Shown here piece after piece: positions 17,810-25,981 of a stretch of DNA of 42,373 nt. The DNA comes from Maridesulfovibrio bastinii DSM 16055 (GTDB taxonomy: Bacteria; Desulfobacterota; Desulfovibrionia; Desulfovibrionales; Desulfovibrionaceae). The stretch is from positions 1 to 42,373 of the forward strand of contig NZ_AUCX01000026.1 of NCBI RefSeq assembly GCF_000429985.1. The letters are read 5' to 3'. The notes under the pieces are model-generated. The model was not told where the DNA came from, made no database searches, and saw only the letters and a program-made list of their open reading frames with translations. The stretch's first letter is position 1. Every line of letters begins with the position of its first letter. The translations under genes and the position numbers were made by a program.

Positions 17810-19066
17810 TTAACAGGCTTTGGAAGAAATGACCTCGTAAGCCTCTTCGTGCTTCTCGGGTGATTTCGCAAATTCTGCAGTAGCTGTGAACAGCACATCT
17901 GTGGAACTGTTAAGAGCTGTCTCAGCTGAATCCTGAATAACTCCTATAATAAATCCGGCAGCAACAACCTGCATTGAAACGTCATTGGGCACGCCGAATA
18001 AACTGCACGCCAGAGGGATAAGCAGCAGCGAACCACCGGCAACACCGGAAGCTCCACATGCCGAAACAGAAGCGACCAGACTCAATAATAAAGCAGTAGC
18101 CATATCAACATGAATTCCAAGTGTATGAACTGCGGCAAGGCTCATTACAGTAATTGTTACAGCAGCTCCACCCATATTGATTGTTGCCCCGAGCGGAATG
18201 GATACAGAATAAGTATCTTCATGCAGTTTAAGTTTTTTACAGAGATCCATGTTCACCGGAATATTGGCTGCAGAACTTCTTGTGAAAAATGCTGTAATTC
18301 CGCTAACCTTCAGGCAGGTAAATACGAGAGGATATGGATTTTTTTTAGTCAGAAGAAAAACTATCAACGGATTAATAATAAGTGCGATTATGCACATACA
18401 GGAAAGCAGCACAAAAATGAGGTGCTGGTAGCTTGCGAGGACAGAAAAACCAGTAGTTGAAATAATATTCGCGACAAGACCAAAAATTCCGACAGGGGCA
18501 AACCTGATTACTAACTTAACAACCCCAGAAACCCCGTCAGATGCGTCTTTCAATATTTTTTTAGTTGCTTCACTTGAATGCTTAAAGAAAAATCCGAGTG
18601 CAATGGCCCATGCAAGTATCCCGATAAAATTCCCTGTGGCTAAAGCATTTACAGGATTATCAACAATCTTGAACAGCAGAGTGCGCATAACTTCCATTAT
18701 CCCGTCTGGAGGAGTTATTGCTGTCTTAGAAGCGGTCAGGGTCATTACAGTTGGAGAGAGGAAACTCATCACAACTGCTACAAGGGCTGCCATAAAAGTA
18801 CCAACAAGATATAAAACAATAATGGACCTCATATTAGTATGAGTTCCTTTTTTCTGGTTGGCAAGTGAAGCCGCTACAATAACAAACACCAAAATAGGTG
18901 CAACTGCCTTTAATCCCTTAACAAAAAACAATCCTAAAATGCCGACTGATTTCCCGGCTTCTGGGGCAAGAACTGCAACCACAACCCCAAGTATAATTCC
19001 TATTAGGATTTGAAGAACGAGACTACCTGAACAAATTTTTTTAAACAAAGCCGCAACTGAACCCAT
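17810..19066 (-). CDS. sstT: Sodium/serine-threonine symporter (SstT family, DAACS)
   Basis: 418-residue inner-membrane carrier of the dicarboxylate/amino acid:cation symporter family. It starts [17 protein letters not shown] and carries [13 protein letters not shown] and the [12 protein letters not shown] and [17 protein letters not shown] motifs typical of SstT. A probable sodium-driven importer of serine and threonine. Monocistronic; convergent with thiM. Confidence 0.92.
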   Translation of the reverse strand: MGSVAALFKKICSGSLVLQILIGIILGVVVAVLAPEAGKSVGILGLFFVKGLKAVAPILVFVIVAASLANQKKGTHTNMRSIIVLYLVGTFMAALVAVVMSFLSPTVMTLTASKTAITPPDGIMEVMRTLLFKIVDNPVNALATGNFIGILAWAIALGFFFKHSSEATKKILKDASDGVSGVVKLVIRFAPVGIFGLVANIISTTGFSVLASYQHLIFVLLSCMCIIALIINPLIVFLLTKKNPYPLVFTCLKVSGITAFFTRSSAANIPVNMDLCKKLKLHEDTYSVSIPLGATINMGGAAVTITVMSLAAVHTLGIHVDMATALLLSLVASVSACGASGVAGGSLLLIPLACSLFGVPNDVSMQVVAAGFIIGVIQDSAETALNSSTDVLFTATAEFAKSPEKHEEAYEVISSKAC

Positions 19067-19498
19067 GTTCTACCCCACAAGGTTTGAAAATTTGATTTGA
19101 GTGCTTTGCGTTTTAGCTCTGTTAAACTTTTTTGTCAATTTTCAATGACAAAAATGACAATACTCGTAATTATTCGTATTTTTTTTTCGCATTTATAATT
19201 AGTTATACTCAAATACAACTATATACGTTTTAGTATTTTTTTCAAAAAAATATACAAAATTGAACTAACACATTTTAATTTACTAGAAATTTGTAAGTGT
19301 TGATAGAATTTGGTCTGTAAAAAATATTATGAAAACTATTCAGAATAAATAATAAAATCCCTCACCATAGCTGGGAGCGATAAACTTCCAACGGCAGTGA
19401 ACAAATATATTATTTAGAATGGGTGTATACTTTTCTTGCGGGTGAAATTAATTTGTGCAATGGTTAATCACTTACAAATAATAAAGAGAGTAAATAAT
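19067..19498. other. AT-rich intergenic region upstream of sstT
   Basis: About 430 bp, with no supported gene in the first 370. It should contain the divergent promoters of sstT and the small gene at 19499. A less AT-rich patch near 19360-19405 could be part of a leader RNA, but I recognise no known class. Confidence 0.4.
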
Positions 19499-19804
19499 AT
19501 GGAACTAAGACCACTTGGCATAACAAAAGATATTATAGAAGAGATGGGCCTCAGCATCACACACATGTATGATGATCTGGTTTTTATTGATTACAATCCT
19601 TTCTTAATTCAATTTGATGATAGCAAGCCAAGTTCCTTAAAAATTTTCTTCAATATTGACTGCAAAAAAGATGTTGCGGAAAATCTGGAACAACAACTCA
19701 AGAATGCTGCGGAAAAAAAGAAATTCTCAATAGTTAACAGCGGACATTTTGAAATGAAACAAAAAGAAGGAACCGAAGAGATTGAACTGAAATTTATTGA
19801 TTAG
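19499..19804 (+). CDS. Small conserved-looking protein of unknown function
   Basis: 101 residues starting MELRPLGITKDIIEEMGL. It is charged and soluble, with alternating hydrophobic strands and a Lys/Glu-rich helix (ENLEQQLKNAAEKKKF), and has no membrane segment. The ATG at 19499 is preferred over upstream starts because AGAGAG precedes it, although weakly, and the upstream extension is unlike a folded domain. I do not recognise a family. It is convergent with the DsrE-like gene. Confidence 0.6.
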   Translation: MELRPLGITKDIIEEMGLSITHMYDDLVFIDYNPFLIQFDDSKPSSLKIFFNIDCKKDVAENLEQQLKNAAEKKKFSIVNSGHFEMKQKEGTEEIELKFID

Positions 19805-19850
19805 CACCAACTGGTTATATTTATGCCTTTAAGTTGGTCTCTGAGATGAT

Positions 19851-19901
19851 AAAAATCTCATTCTAGGGAACCAAGCAGTTGTGCTGTTCCCCAGAATGAG
19901 A
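19851..19901 (-). terminator. Terminator of the DsrE-like gene
   Basis: Two stacked stems, CTCATTCT / AGAATGAG (19857-19864 with 19893-19900) and GGGAAC / GTTCCC (19866-19871 with 19886-19891), followed on the minus strand by ATTTTTATC. Confidence 0.75.
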
Positions 19902-19990
19902 ATAATTAAATTCTTTATGTTAGATATCCTTAACTGAAACTCACTTTCCATATCTCGGGCAAAGAGATGAAAATGCTAAGACCCTATGGA

Positions 19991-20338
19991 TTATACCGTT
20001 AACAACTTTTCATTGCTTTTTATCAGTTTAGTTAAAGGGTCTCCCCAGAAAATAACTTCAATGCCCAAATCAAGAAGTGACTGCTTTACGTCCAAACGGT
20101 CTGCGCAAGCTTCGCAAGCACTAAATTCCACTCCTTCATTTTGAGCCTCAGCAATTAAAGAGCGTATATTCTCATCACTGGACGCCAACTGAGCAGTCGC
20201 ACCCCAGATAATAACCCGGACATGCTTCCACCACCCCCGCATGGCAGAAGCTTTGGCATACATTAAAACCATCAATTCGGAAGTAACAGGGTCAGCATTA
20301 GTCCATAAAATATTTAATCTGTCATTTTCCATACCCAT
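19991..20338 (-). CDS. DsrE-family-like small protein
   Basis: 115 residues. The arrangement LNILWTNADPVTSELMVLMYAKASAMRGWWKHVRVIIWGATAQLASSD (split here as LNILWTNADP, MVLMYAKASA, VRVIIWGATAQLA) followed by a Cys pair in FSACEACADRL resembles DsrE/YchN-type alpha-beta proteins that handle sulfur or act in small oligomers. The Cys-x2-Cys is suggestive of persulfide chemistry, which is inference. Two ATG codons (20338, 20332) sit after AGGAGA and either may be used. Confidence 0.6.
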   Translation of the reverse strand: MGMENDRLNILWTNADPVTSELMVLMYAKASAMRGWWKHVRVIIWGATAQLASSDENIRSLIAEAQNEGVEFSACEACADRLDVKQSLLDLGIEVIFWGDPLTKLIKSNEKLLTV

Positions 20339-20489
20339 TCTTCTCCTGATTTTTAAAAGTAAAATTACTTTTAATTATGTGAGTACATTCATCAAAGATC
20401 TTATAACCTTTCTCGCCTACAACATACCTCAGCTTCTCATAAAGGCGAACTTTTACGATTAAAATAATTTGAAAAGAATTATACTCCCC
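20339..20489. other. Short non-coding spacer beside the island
   Basis: AT-rich sequence containing the upstream region of the DsrE-like gene. I see no gene in it. Confidence 0.4.
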
Positions 20490-20703
20490 TCTCACAGATC
20501 ATTGCATCAAGCATCATGTAGCATCAAGAATGGTCGATTCTCGCCAAGCCACTCTACGCCAAATTCAAAGCTTTCTTGGACATATGGATTAAAAAGTTTT
20601 GGATTGATATGTTCGAGAACTGCAAGTTGACCATGACATTCTTGATGCTTCCGATGATCCCCAAATAGAGAAAAACTCTAAGACTGCAACGAAGATTAAG
20701 TAA
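20490..20703 (+). pseudogene. Decayed C-terminal fragment of a tyrosine recombinase
   Basis: One reading frame gives IKHHVASRMVDSR and ATLRQIQSFLGHMD before a stop; a second frame then gives KVLD, a stop, and YVRELQVDHDILDASDDPQ to a stop at 20701-20703. Together these match the last catalytic block of phage-type integrases (the R-H-x-x-A-S segment, the IQ-LGH segment and the tyrosine-bearing tail). The stops and frame change show it is dead. It sits just outside the island, next to the same tRNA attachment site, and so records an older integration event. Confidence 0.7.
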
Positions 20704-20744
20704 CCTCTTTAAAATTCAAACGCACATTAAAAAGCACATCACAA

Positions 20745-20791
20745 AGAGAAAAAACAAAACAAGGGTCTAGGAAAAACATCCTAAACCCTTG
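20745..20791 (-). terminator. Original terminator of the tRNA-Ser gene, displaced by the island
   Basis: Stem CAAGGGT-C-TAGGA / TCCTA-A-ACCCTTG (20760-20772 with 20779-20791). On the minus strand the single C/A mismatch becomes a G-U pair and the stem is followed by TTTTGTTTTTTC. Without the island it would lie directly after the tRNA 3' end. Confidence 0.8.
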
Positions 20792-20799
20792 TTTTTATT

Positions 20800-20820
20800 A
20801 TGGCGGAGAGGGTGGGATTC
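20800..20820. repeat. Left attachment site core (attL), 21-bp direct repeat
   Basis: The sequence TGGCGGAGAGGGTGGGATTC, preceded by A, is identical to 35883-35903. It is the tRNA-Ser 3' end including the encoded CCA. Sequences differ immediately on both sides, so these 21 bases define the minimal crossover region. Confidence 0.93.
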
Positions 20821-20878
20821 CCTCTTTTCGATATGTAAGCCCCGGAATTGTTGGCTTTTTATGTCTGCTTCCGATGTC

Positions 20879-20903
20879 TTGGTGTAGCAGTTTGGGGAGC
20901 AGT
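20879..20903 (+). repeat. Left arm-type repeat near attL
   Basis: TGGTGTAGCAGTTTGGGGAGCAG closely matches TGGTGTAGCAGTTGGGAAGCAG near 35810-35832 in the same orientation. Paired repeats near both ends of an integrase-driven element are candidate arm-binding sites for its integrase. Confidence 0.55.
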
Positions 20904-20930
20904 TGGTCAAGAGGAAGTCAGGAAGCACAA

Positions 20931-20959
20931 TTGACAGTACATGTGTATAGTTATATCTA
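20931..20959 (+). promoter_or_regulatory. Possible sigma-70 promoter for the repeat-motif protein
   Basis: TTGACA (20931-20936) and TATCTA (20954-20959), 17-bp spacer. A palindrome TCCTGC / GCAGGA (20961-20977) overlaps the expected start and the ribosome binding site and could be an operator or block translation. Confidence 0.45.
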
Positions 20960-20985
20960 ATCCTGCATAAAGCAGGAGATTGAAT

Positions 20986-21207
20986 ATGAAACCAACTACT
21001 ACAGATTGTCGCAACATTGCCCGTGATGGTGGAGGGCTTATCCTTGATTCCAAGAACTTCACGGTTACAGATATGAGAAACATTGCTTGTGATGCAGCCA
21101 GCAGTGGGGCAAGAATCGTTATTAAAAATCCTGGCAGGCTCACCGTGACCGACATAAGAAACATTAGCCGAGATGGCAAGGGCTCCGTTGTGTTTGACTT
21201 TGCGTAA
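20986..21207 (+). CDS. Small repeat-motif protein at the left end of the island
   Basis: 73 residues made almost wholly of three degenerate repeats of about 24 residues: TDCRNIARDGGGLILD, TVTDMRNIACDAASSGARIVI and TVTDIRNISRDGKGSVVFDF. Each has a T-D-x-R-N-I core, then Gly-rich turn and a beta-like hydrophobic stretch. The ATG at 20986 follows AGGAGA; a TTG two codons earlier is less likely. I do not recognise a named family. Three identical-type modules in so short a protein suggest a small solenoid or a ligand-binding multimer. Confidence 0.65.
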   Translation: MKPTTTDCRNIARDGGGLILDSKNFTVTDMRNIACDAASSGARIVIKNPGRLTVTDIRNISRDGKGSVVFDFA

Positions 21208-21286
21208 TAGGTATAGCTGTTCAGCAACAGAAGCGGTGTTCTATTGATCACCTGCTTCTTACCACAGCAAATCATAAGAAGGATCA

Positions 21287-21595
21287 ATGGCTGACGTGAC
21301 GGAACAATTGGGGGCTGTGTGCAGAATCGCTGGCCCAAGCGATTACTCAACGATTTATGCTACCTGCGAAGGCTTTGAATTGTATCTTGGGATGACAGGG
21401 CAGGACTATTCTTATGCTATCCGATGCAATGAAAGCGGGAATGAGTTCGGACGGGATCGTTGCCCAAGCTGCTCCGAACTGCGTTCTAGCTTGTTGGATG
21501 CTTTGTATCGTGTTTTTAATAGTAACGATGACTTTGACGAGGACAGTAAGTTCTGCAGAGCTTGGGTCGAGGTAACAGAGCATACAAAACAATAG
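21287..21595 (+). CDS. Hypothetical island protein with four cysteines
   Basis: 102 residues, starting MADVTEQLGAVCRIAG after AGAAGG. It contains two nearby cysteines in RDRCPSCSELR plus others at CEGF and IRCNE, which could bind a metal, and an acidic C-terminus. It is not membrane-associated and I recognise no family. Together with the upstream repeat-motif gene it forms the only rightward block at this end of the island. Confidence 0.55.
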   Translation: MADVTEQLGAVCRIAGPSDYSTIYATCEGFELYLGMTGQDYSYAIRCNESGNEFGRDRCPSCSELRSSLLDALYRVFNSNDDFDEDSKFCRAWVEVTEHTKQ

Positions 21596-21734
21596 CTCCT
21601 TCCCCCTTCTCAACCTTATTACTGGCGGTATGGGGTCCCCTGTCGCCTTTCATTTTGCTCAGATTGTATCCTCCAATAGACGTTTGAAGCCACGCCCCTT
21701 GCCTGTGTTTTTCAGAGTTCGTTGATTGCCAGAG

Positions 21735-24701
21735 TTACCGACCCGCCGCCAAATCGTGAATTTCTTGAGTCGAAAAATGGGCAAGCAATCTTGCAATCGT
21801 TGAATCAAAGGTTCTTTCGAATGCCTTGTCGTTCGCGTAGCTCTTGTATAGGTCCAGCTCCCGTTTTCTTTCCGAGTTAACGGCAAGCTTGATGAGCTTC
21901 TTAAGAGCCAAATCGCTATTTAGCTGATCCGGATTATTGGCAACTTGTTCGGCGTATTTGGGATTGCTAACAACGTGTTTGGCAATATTGATCAGTTTTA
22001 TTTTCTGCTCTTCCGGGGTGGCATCCCATCCATCGAAATGGCGTTCATTAAAAACCTTTATTATTTCATCAAGCTGATCCTTCTCCTCAAGGCCGTGCAT
22101 ACCTCTCGGGTTCGGATTCTGCGGTGGAAGCTCTGATCCTTCCGAGTCCAGTTTGATCTTTACGCCGAGTTTGCTTCTCTGCAAGCCATAGGTCGAGAGG
22201 TCGATACTGTTCAAGAGGTCGTCGATTTGATCGTCTTCAGGGTTCCTGACCTTGAGCTTGGGAATCAAGAATTTTAGGAACCAGTGCAGCATCTCCCATT
22301 CCATGTTTTCAAAAGGAATGATGCTGGCAACCTGGGAGTAGATTTTTACGAACTGCTTTGCCTTGATCTTGAAGTCGATCTTTTCATCGTCATCAAGGTC
22401 TTCTTCAAATCGTTCAACCGTCGTATCCAAAATCGGTGAAAGCTGATCAGCATCAGCTTTTTCAAAAAACAGCTTGTTAAACTCTTCAACTTCATCCCAT
22501 TCGTAGACGCCGGTAATGTCGAGCTGTTCCTTGATGTCATGCAGGACATTCACGTCTGTTGGCTCAGACAGGGATGTTGCCGTATAGAACGGGTCAAAGG
22601 CGTTCTTGATCTCTTCCACGGAATTGAAGAAGTCGAGGACAAACGTATCCTTCTTGCCCATCTTGTCGTTGCAGCGATTCAATCGGGACAAGGTCTGGAC
22701 AGCCATACCCCCTTGAAGCCGCTTGTCTACGTACATGGTGTGCAGGAGCGGTTCATCAAATCCAGTTTGGAACTTGTTGGCGACAACCAAAATTTTATAG
22801 TCGTCCAGCTTGAACTTTTCGGCAATTTCGCCGCCAGGAAATCCGTTCAGCGAGTTCTCAGAGAGCTTCACACCATCCACTGTTTTGTCACCTGAAAACG
22901 CCACCAGCGCGCCGAAGGGCATATTCCGTTCATTCAGCTCTTTTCGAATAGCGAAGAAATAATTAATCGCGCTATTGATGGATTGCGTAACCACCATCGC
23001 TTTGGCTTTGCCCTTGAGCTTTTTCTTTTGCCATACGCTGCTGATAAAATGGTCCACCATGACTTTGGCTTTGGCTTCGATGGTATCAGGATGCGACTCC
23101 ACAAACGCCTTGAGCTTTCGTTGTGCCTTTGATTTGTCGAAAATCGGATTATCTTCGATGGATTTATGGATTTTGTAGTAGCTCTTGTAGGTCGTGTAGT
23201 TGGCAAGAACATCCAGGATGAACCCTTCTTCGATTGCCTGCCTCATGGAGTAGAGATGGAAAGGATTGAATTTCCCGTCTCTGTCCTGGGTTCCGAATTT
23301 TTCCAAGGTGGCAGGCTTTGGCGTAGCCGTGAATGCGAAGTAGGAGGCATTGGCGTTCATGCGACGACCTTTCATGGCGGCAAGAATCTTGTCCTGCCAA
23401 TCCATTTCCTCTCCCTCTTCTCGTTCTCCGAGGCTCGTGTTCATCTGGTCTGCCGCCCTGCCGCTCTGGGAAGAATGCGCTTCGTCGATGAGTACCGCAA
23501 AATTTCTTTCGGAAAGGTCTTCAATGCCTTCCACGATGAAGGGGAATTTCTGAACCGTGGTGATGATGAGCTTTTTGCCTTTTTCGAGATTCTCTCTGAG
23601 TTCTCGTGAGCTGAAGGCAGGAGCGACGATATTTTTGACTTCGGCAAACTGCTTGATGTTGTCGCGTATTTGTTTGTCCAGCACCTTCCGGTCCGTGACT
23701 ACGATCACGGAATCGAAAATGTTTTTCGCCCCGGCCTGATCGTAAAGTTCAATGAGCTGATATGCCAGCCAGGTTATGGAGTTTGATTTTCCTGATCCTG
23801 CCGAGTGCTGGATGAGGTAGCTGTTTCCCACTCCGTTTGCCTTTGCATGCGCCAGGATTTTTCGAACCACATCGAGCTGATGGTAGCGCGGGAAATAGAG
23901 CTTCCGAGTTTTTTTCTTCGTCTTCGGGTCTTTCTCAACCACCTCTTTGCTGAAATGCTCGATGATGTTGGTCAGGCTCAAGCGGGTAAGCACCTCTTCC
24001 CACAGATACGCGGTCTTGTGCCCGAGCATGTTCGGCGGGTTGCCCTTGCCGAATTTGTATCCCTTGTTGAAGGGCAGGAAGAAGGTCTTTGCTCCGTCAA
24101 TCTTGGTGGCCATGAACACGAGGTCCGGGTCCACTGCAAAATGAACGAGACACCTCCTGAACTGAAAAAGCGTTTCTCTGGGGTCACGGTCATTGCAATA
24201 TTGCTTCCTGGCGTGATTGACGTTCTGTCCGGTCCAGGGATTTTTCAGCTCAAAGGTCGCTATGGGAAGACCGTTTATGGAGAGCACCATGTCCACGGAC
24301 TTGTGCGGCTCGCCGACAGAATAGTGAACCTGTCGGGTGATGGTGAAGATATTTGAGTTGAAAAGCCGAATAACCTCTGGGTTCAAGTCATTGTACGGAG
24401 CGCGGTAGAGGAGCGTCAAGTGGGCATTGTCAATGGACAACCCTTTCTTGAGTACGGACAGAATGCCGTCCGCCTTGATCTTGCGGTCCAGCCGTTCAAG
24501 GACCATGCGACGCCAATTATGTTGCGAGGAGAGCTTGTCCAATTCCTTGGGCTGGGTCGCCTCCAGGAATCGCCAGAACACTTCGGTATCCAGTGCAAAA
24601 TGCGAATCGAAATTGGCAGGATTCCCGGCTTCATATCCATCAGCAAGGAATGCGTTTTCAATATGGCTCTCAAGAGCTGCTTCATCGGTTTGGCTGGGCA
24701 T
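21735..24701 (-). CDS. hsdR: Type I restriction enzyme, HsdR (endonuclease/translocase) subunit
   Basis: 988 residues. The N-terminal PD-(D/E)xK nuclease domain shows Asp137 in VDMVLS and Glu151-Leu-Lys153 in FELKN. The helicase motor follows with Walker A HSAGSGKS (about 299-306), DEAH in LIDEAHSS (about 400) and FTATPK. A helical C-terminal region binds the methylase. It cuts unmodified DNA far from the recognition site, so it defends against incoming phage. It begins 8 bp after hsdS, with AGGAG before its ATG. Confidence 0.95.
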   Translation of the reverse strand: MPSQTDEAALESHIENAFLADGYEAGNPANFDSHFALDTEVFWRFLEATQPKELDKLSSQHNWRRMVLERLDRKIKADGILSVLKKGLSIDNAHLTLLYRAPYNDLNPEVIRLFNSNIFTITRQVHYSVGEPHKSVDMVLSINGLPIATFELKNPWTGQNVNHARKQYCNDRDPRETLFQFRRCLVHFAVDPDLVFMATKIDGAKTFFLPFNKGYKFGKGNPPNMLGHKTAYLWEEVLTRLSLTNIIEHFSKEVVEKDPKTKKKTRKLYFPRYHQLDVVRKILAHAKANGVGNSYLIQHSAGSGKSNSITWLAYQLIELYDQAGAKNIFDSVIVVTDRKVLDKQIRDNIKQFAEVKNIVAPAFSSRELRENLEKGKKLIITTVQKFPFIVEGIEDLSERNFAVLIDEAHSSQSGRAADQMNTSLGEREEGEEMDWQDKILAAMKGRRMNANASYFAFTATPKPATLEKFGTQDRDGKFNPFHLYSMRQAIEEGFILDVLANYTTYKSYYKIHKSIEDNPIFDKSKAQRKLKAFVESHPDTIEAKAKVMVDHFISSVWQKKKLKGKAKAMVVTQSINSAINYFFAIRKELNERNMPFGALVAFSGDKTVDGVKLSENSLNGFPGGEIAEKFKLDDYKILVVANKFQTGFDEPLLHTMYVDKRLQGGMAVQTLSRLNRCNDKMGKKDTFVLDFFNSVEEIKNAFDPFYTATSLSEPTDVNVLHDIKEQLDITGVYEWDEVEEFNKLFFEKADADQLSPILDTTVERFEEDLDDDEKIDFKIKAKQFVKIYSQVASIIPFENMEWEMLHWFLKFLIPKLKVRNPEDDQIDDLLNSIDLSTYGLQRSKLGVKIKLDSEGSELPPQNPNPRGMHGLEEKDQLDEIIKVFNERHFDGWDATPEEQKIKLINIAKHVVSNPKYAEQVANNPDQLNSDLALKKLIKLAVNSERKRELDLYKSYANDKAFERTFDSTIARLLAHFSTQEIHDLAAGR

Positions 24702-24709
24702 GGTGACTC

Positions 24710-25981
24710 CTAGACTTTGATTTCCCCTGTGACTGCTGAGGAGATGAGAGACTGTTTATACTCATGTAAAAGATCAATCTGGCGCATTTCTTTTAGATGT
24801 AGACTGTCATATTCTTTTTTTATTTCTTCTACGTATTGAACAATTTCCTCTTGCTCATTAATGGGCGGGACCAATGACTTCACATCATAAAAATTCTGGT
24901 TCGATAAATTCTGCAATCCAACAGTCATCCCATTTGATGCACCAGCATAAATACATTTATATGCTGGGGTGTGATAAAGATATTCATAATATCTTGTTTC
25001 GATTTTTTTTTGTGGTTCAAATACACCATAATGAAAAGTAACTATCCCTCTGTGTGTTGATGCAAAGAAGACACCTAAATGCCCTTTGAACCTATTTACG
25101 ACTAAATCATCGGGAAGGCAGACTTTAAAATTGTTAAAATGAGCAGGTCTTAATGATCTTTCTTTCATTTCTTTTGATGGGATTAATCCATCAACTTGCG
25201 ACAACGAAAGAGGCAGTTCGTGTCTATTTGTTACTTTTCTTGAATTTTCTCTGAATATGCGCCTGTTATATAACACCTCCCAATGAGCCGGAATCTCCCC
25301 AATCCATTCAACTCCGCTATCTTTCATGGGCGCATCAGGATTCAGCCCTTTGGTCACCGCCTGATTGATAAGAATGGACTTCTGCTCCTGAAGCAGCTCA
25401 ATGAGCTTTTTCTTCTTGGCAATGGCTTCGTCGATTTCGGCTGTTTTTTTGTCGAGGAAGGAGACGATACGCTCTTGAACACCGCTTTCAGGGATTGGGA
25501 TAATCATCCTTTTGAAGTCCCTGAAATCCAGGTTTTGTCTTAGCCCTGACCCCATACCATAGAAGACTTTAAGAAGGTCGTAAGCGTGAAGAACATAATA
25601 CGTGAACTTTGGATTTGCAGTGCCGAGAGGCTTCAAAGATAGATATGCCGAAGTGATGATCCCTTTATCGTTTGCATATCCACATCGAAGGCTTGTTTTA
25701 TCATTCTGTAAGTCCGTCGTTCTGATGATTGTGTCTGCTGGTTCTATGAGTTGGTAACCTTCAAAGGATTCAGGAACTAGGCCATGAAGCTTTTCTTCTG
25801 GTTTGATTACGATTCTGCCATAACTCAGCGAGAGAACAGTGTCTTCTATCATTCCAGAATTTTTATTTTTGTTCTCTTTGAACAGTTTGAACCCTTGCCA
25901 AAGGTTCCATTCCTCAGGAATCTCGCCAAGCCATTCGACACCACTGTCTTTGTATGATTCATACCGGGGTAGCTGCATCAT
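24710..25981 (-). CDS. hsdS: Type I restriction-modification specificity subunit HsdS
   Basis: 423 residues with two target-recognition domains, each introduced by the same motif (YKDSGVEWLGEIPEEW near residue 10 and MKDSGVEWIGEIPAHW near 220) and each followed by a conserved helical spacer (for example VSFLDKKTAEIDEAIAKKKK). It determines the bipartite DNA site for both cutting and methylation. Its start overlaps the hsdM stop (TAATG). No second or inverted copy is present, so phase-variable shuffling is not indicated. Confidence 0.94.
   Translation of the reverse strand: MMQLPRYESYKDSGVEWLGEIPEEWNLWQGFKLFKENKNKNSGMIEDTVLSLSYGRIVIKPEEKLHGLVPESFEGYQLIEPADTIIRTTDLQNDKTSLRCGYANDKGIITSAYLSLKPLGTANPKFTYYVLHAYDLLKVFYGMGSGLRQNLDFRDFKRMIIPIPESGVQERIVSFLDKKTAEIDEAIAKKKKLIELLQEQKSILINQAVTKGLNPDAPMKDSGVEWIGEIPAHWEVLYNRRIFRENSRKVTNRHELPLSLSQVDGLIPSKEMKERSLRPAHFNNFKVCLPDDLVVNRFKGHLGVFFASTHRGIVTFHYGVFEPQKKIETRYYEYLYHTPAYKCIYAGASNGMTVGLQNLSNQNFYDVKSLVPPINEQEEIVQYVEEIKKEYDSLHLKEMRQIDLLHEYKQSLISSAVTGEIKV

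Noticed and set aside
20800-20820. Second tRNA gene at the left end of the island
   Set aside because: Only the last 21 bases of a tRNA-Ser gene are present; the rest of the cloverleaf is missing, as expected for an att duplication.
22539-24713. Long plus-strand open frames opposite hsdR
   Set aside because: The hsdR frame carries all nuclease and helicase motifs; the opposite frames have none.
24710-25981. Phase-variable hsdS with invertible target domains, using the nearby serine recombinase
   Set aside because: There is one hsdS gene and no inverted partial copy or paired inverted repeats around it.
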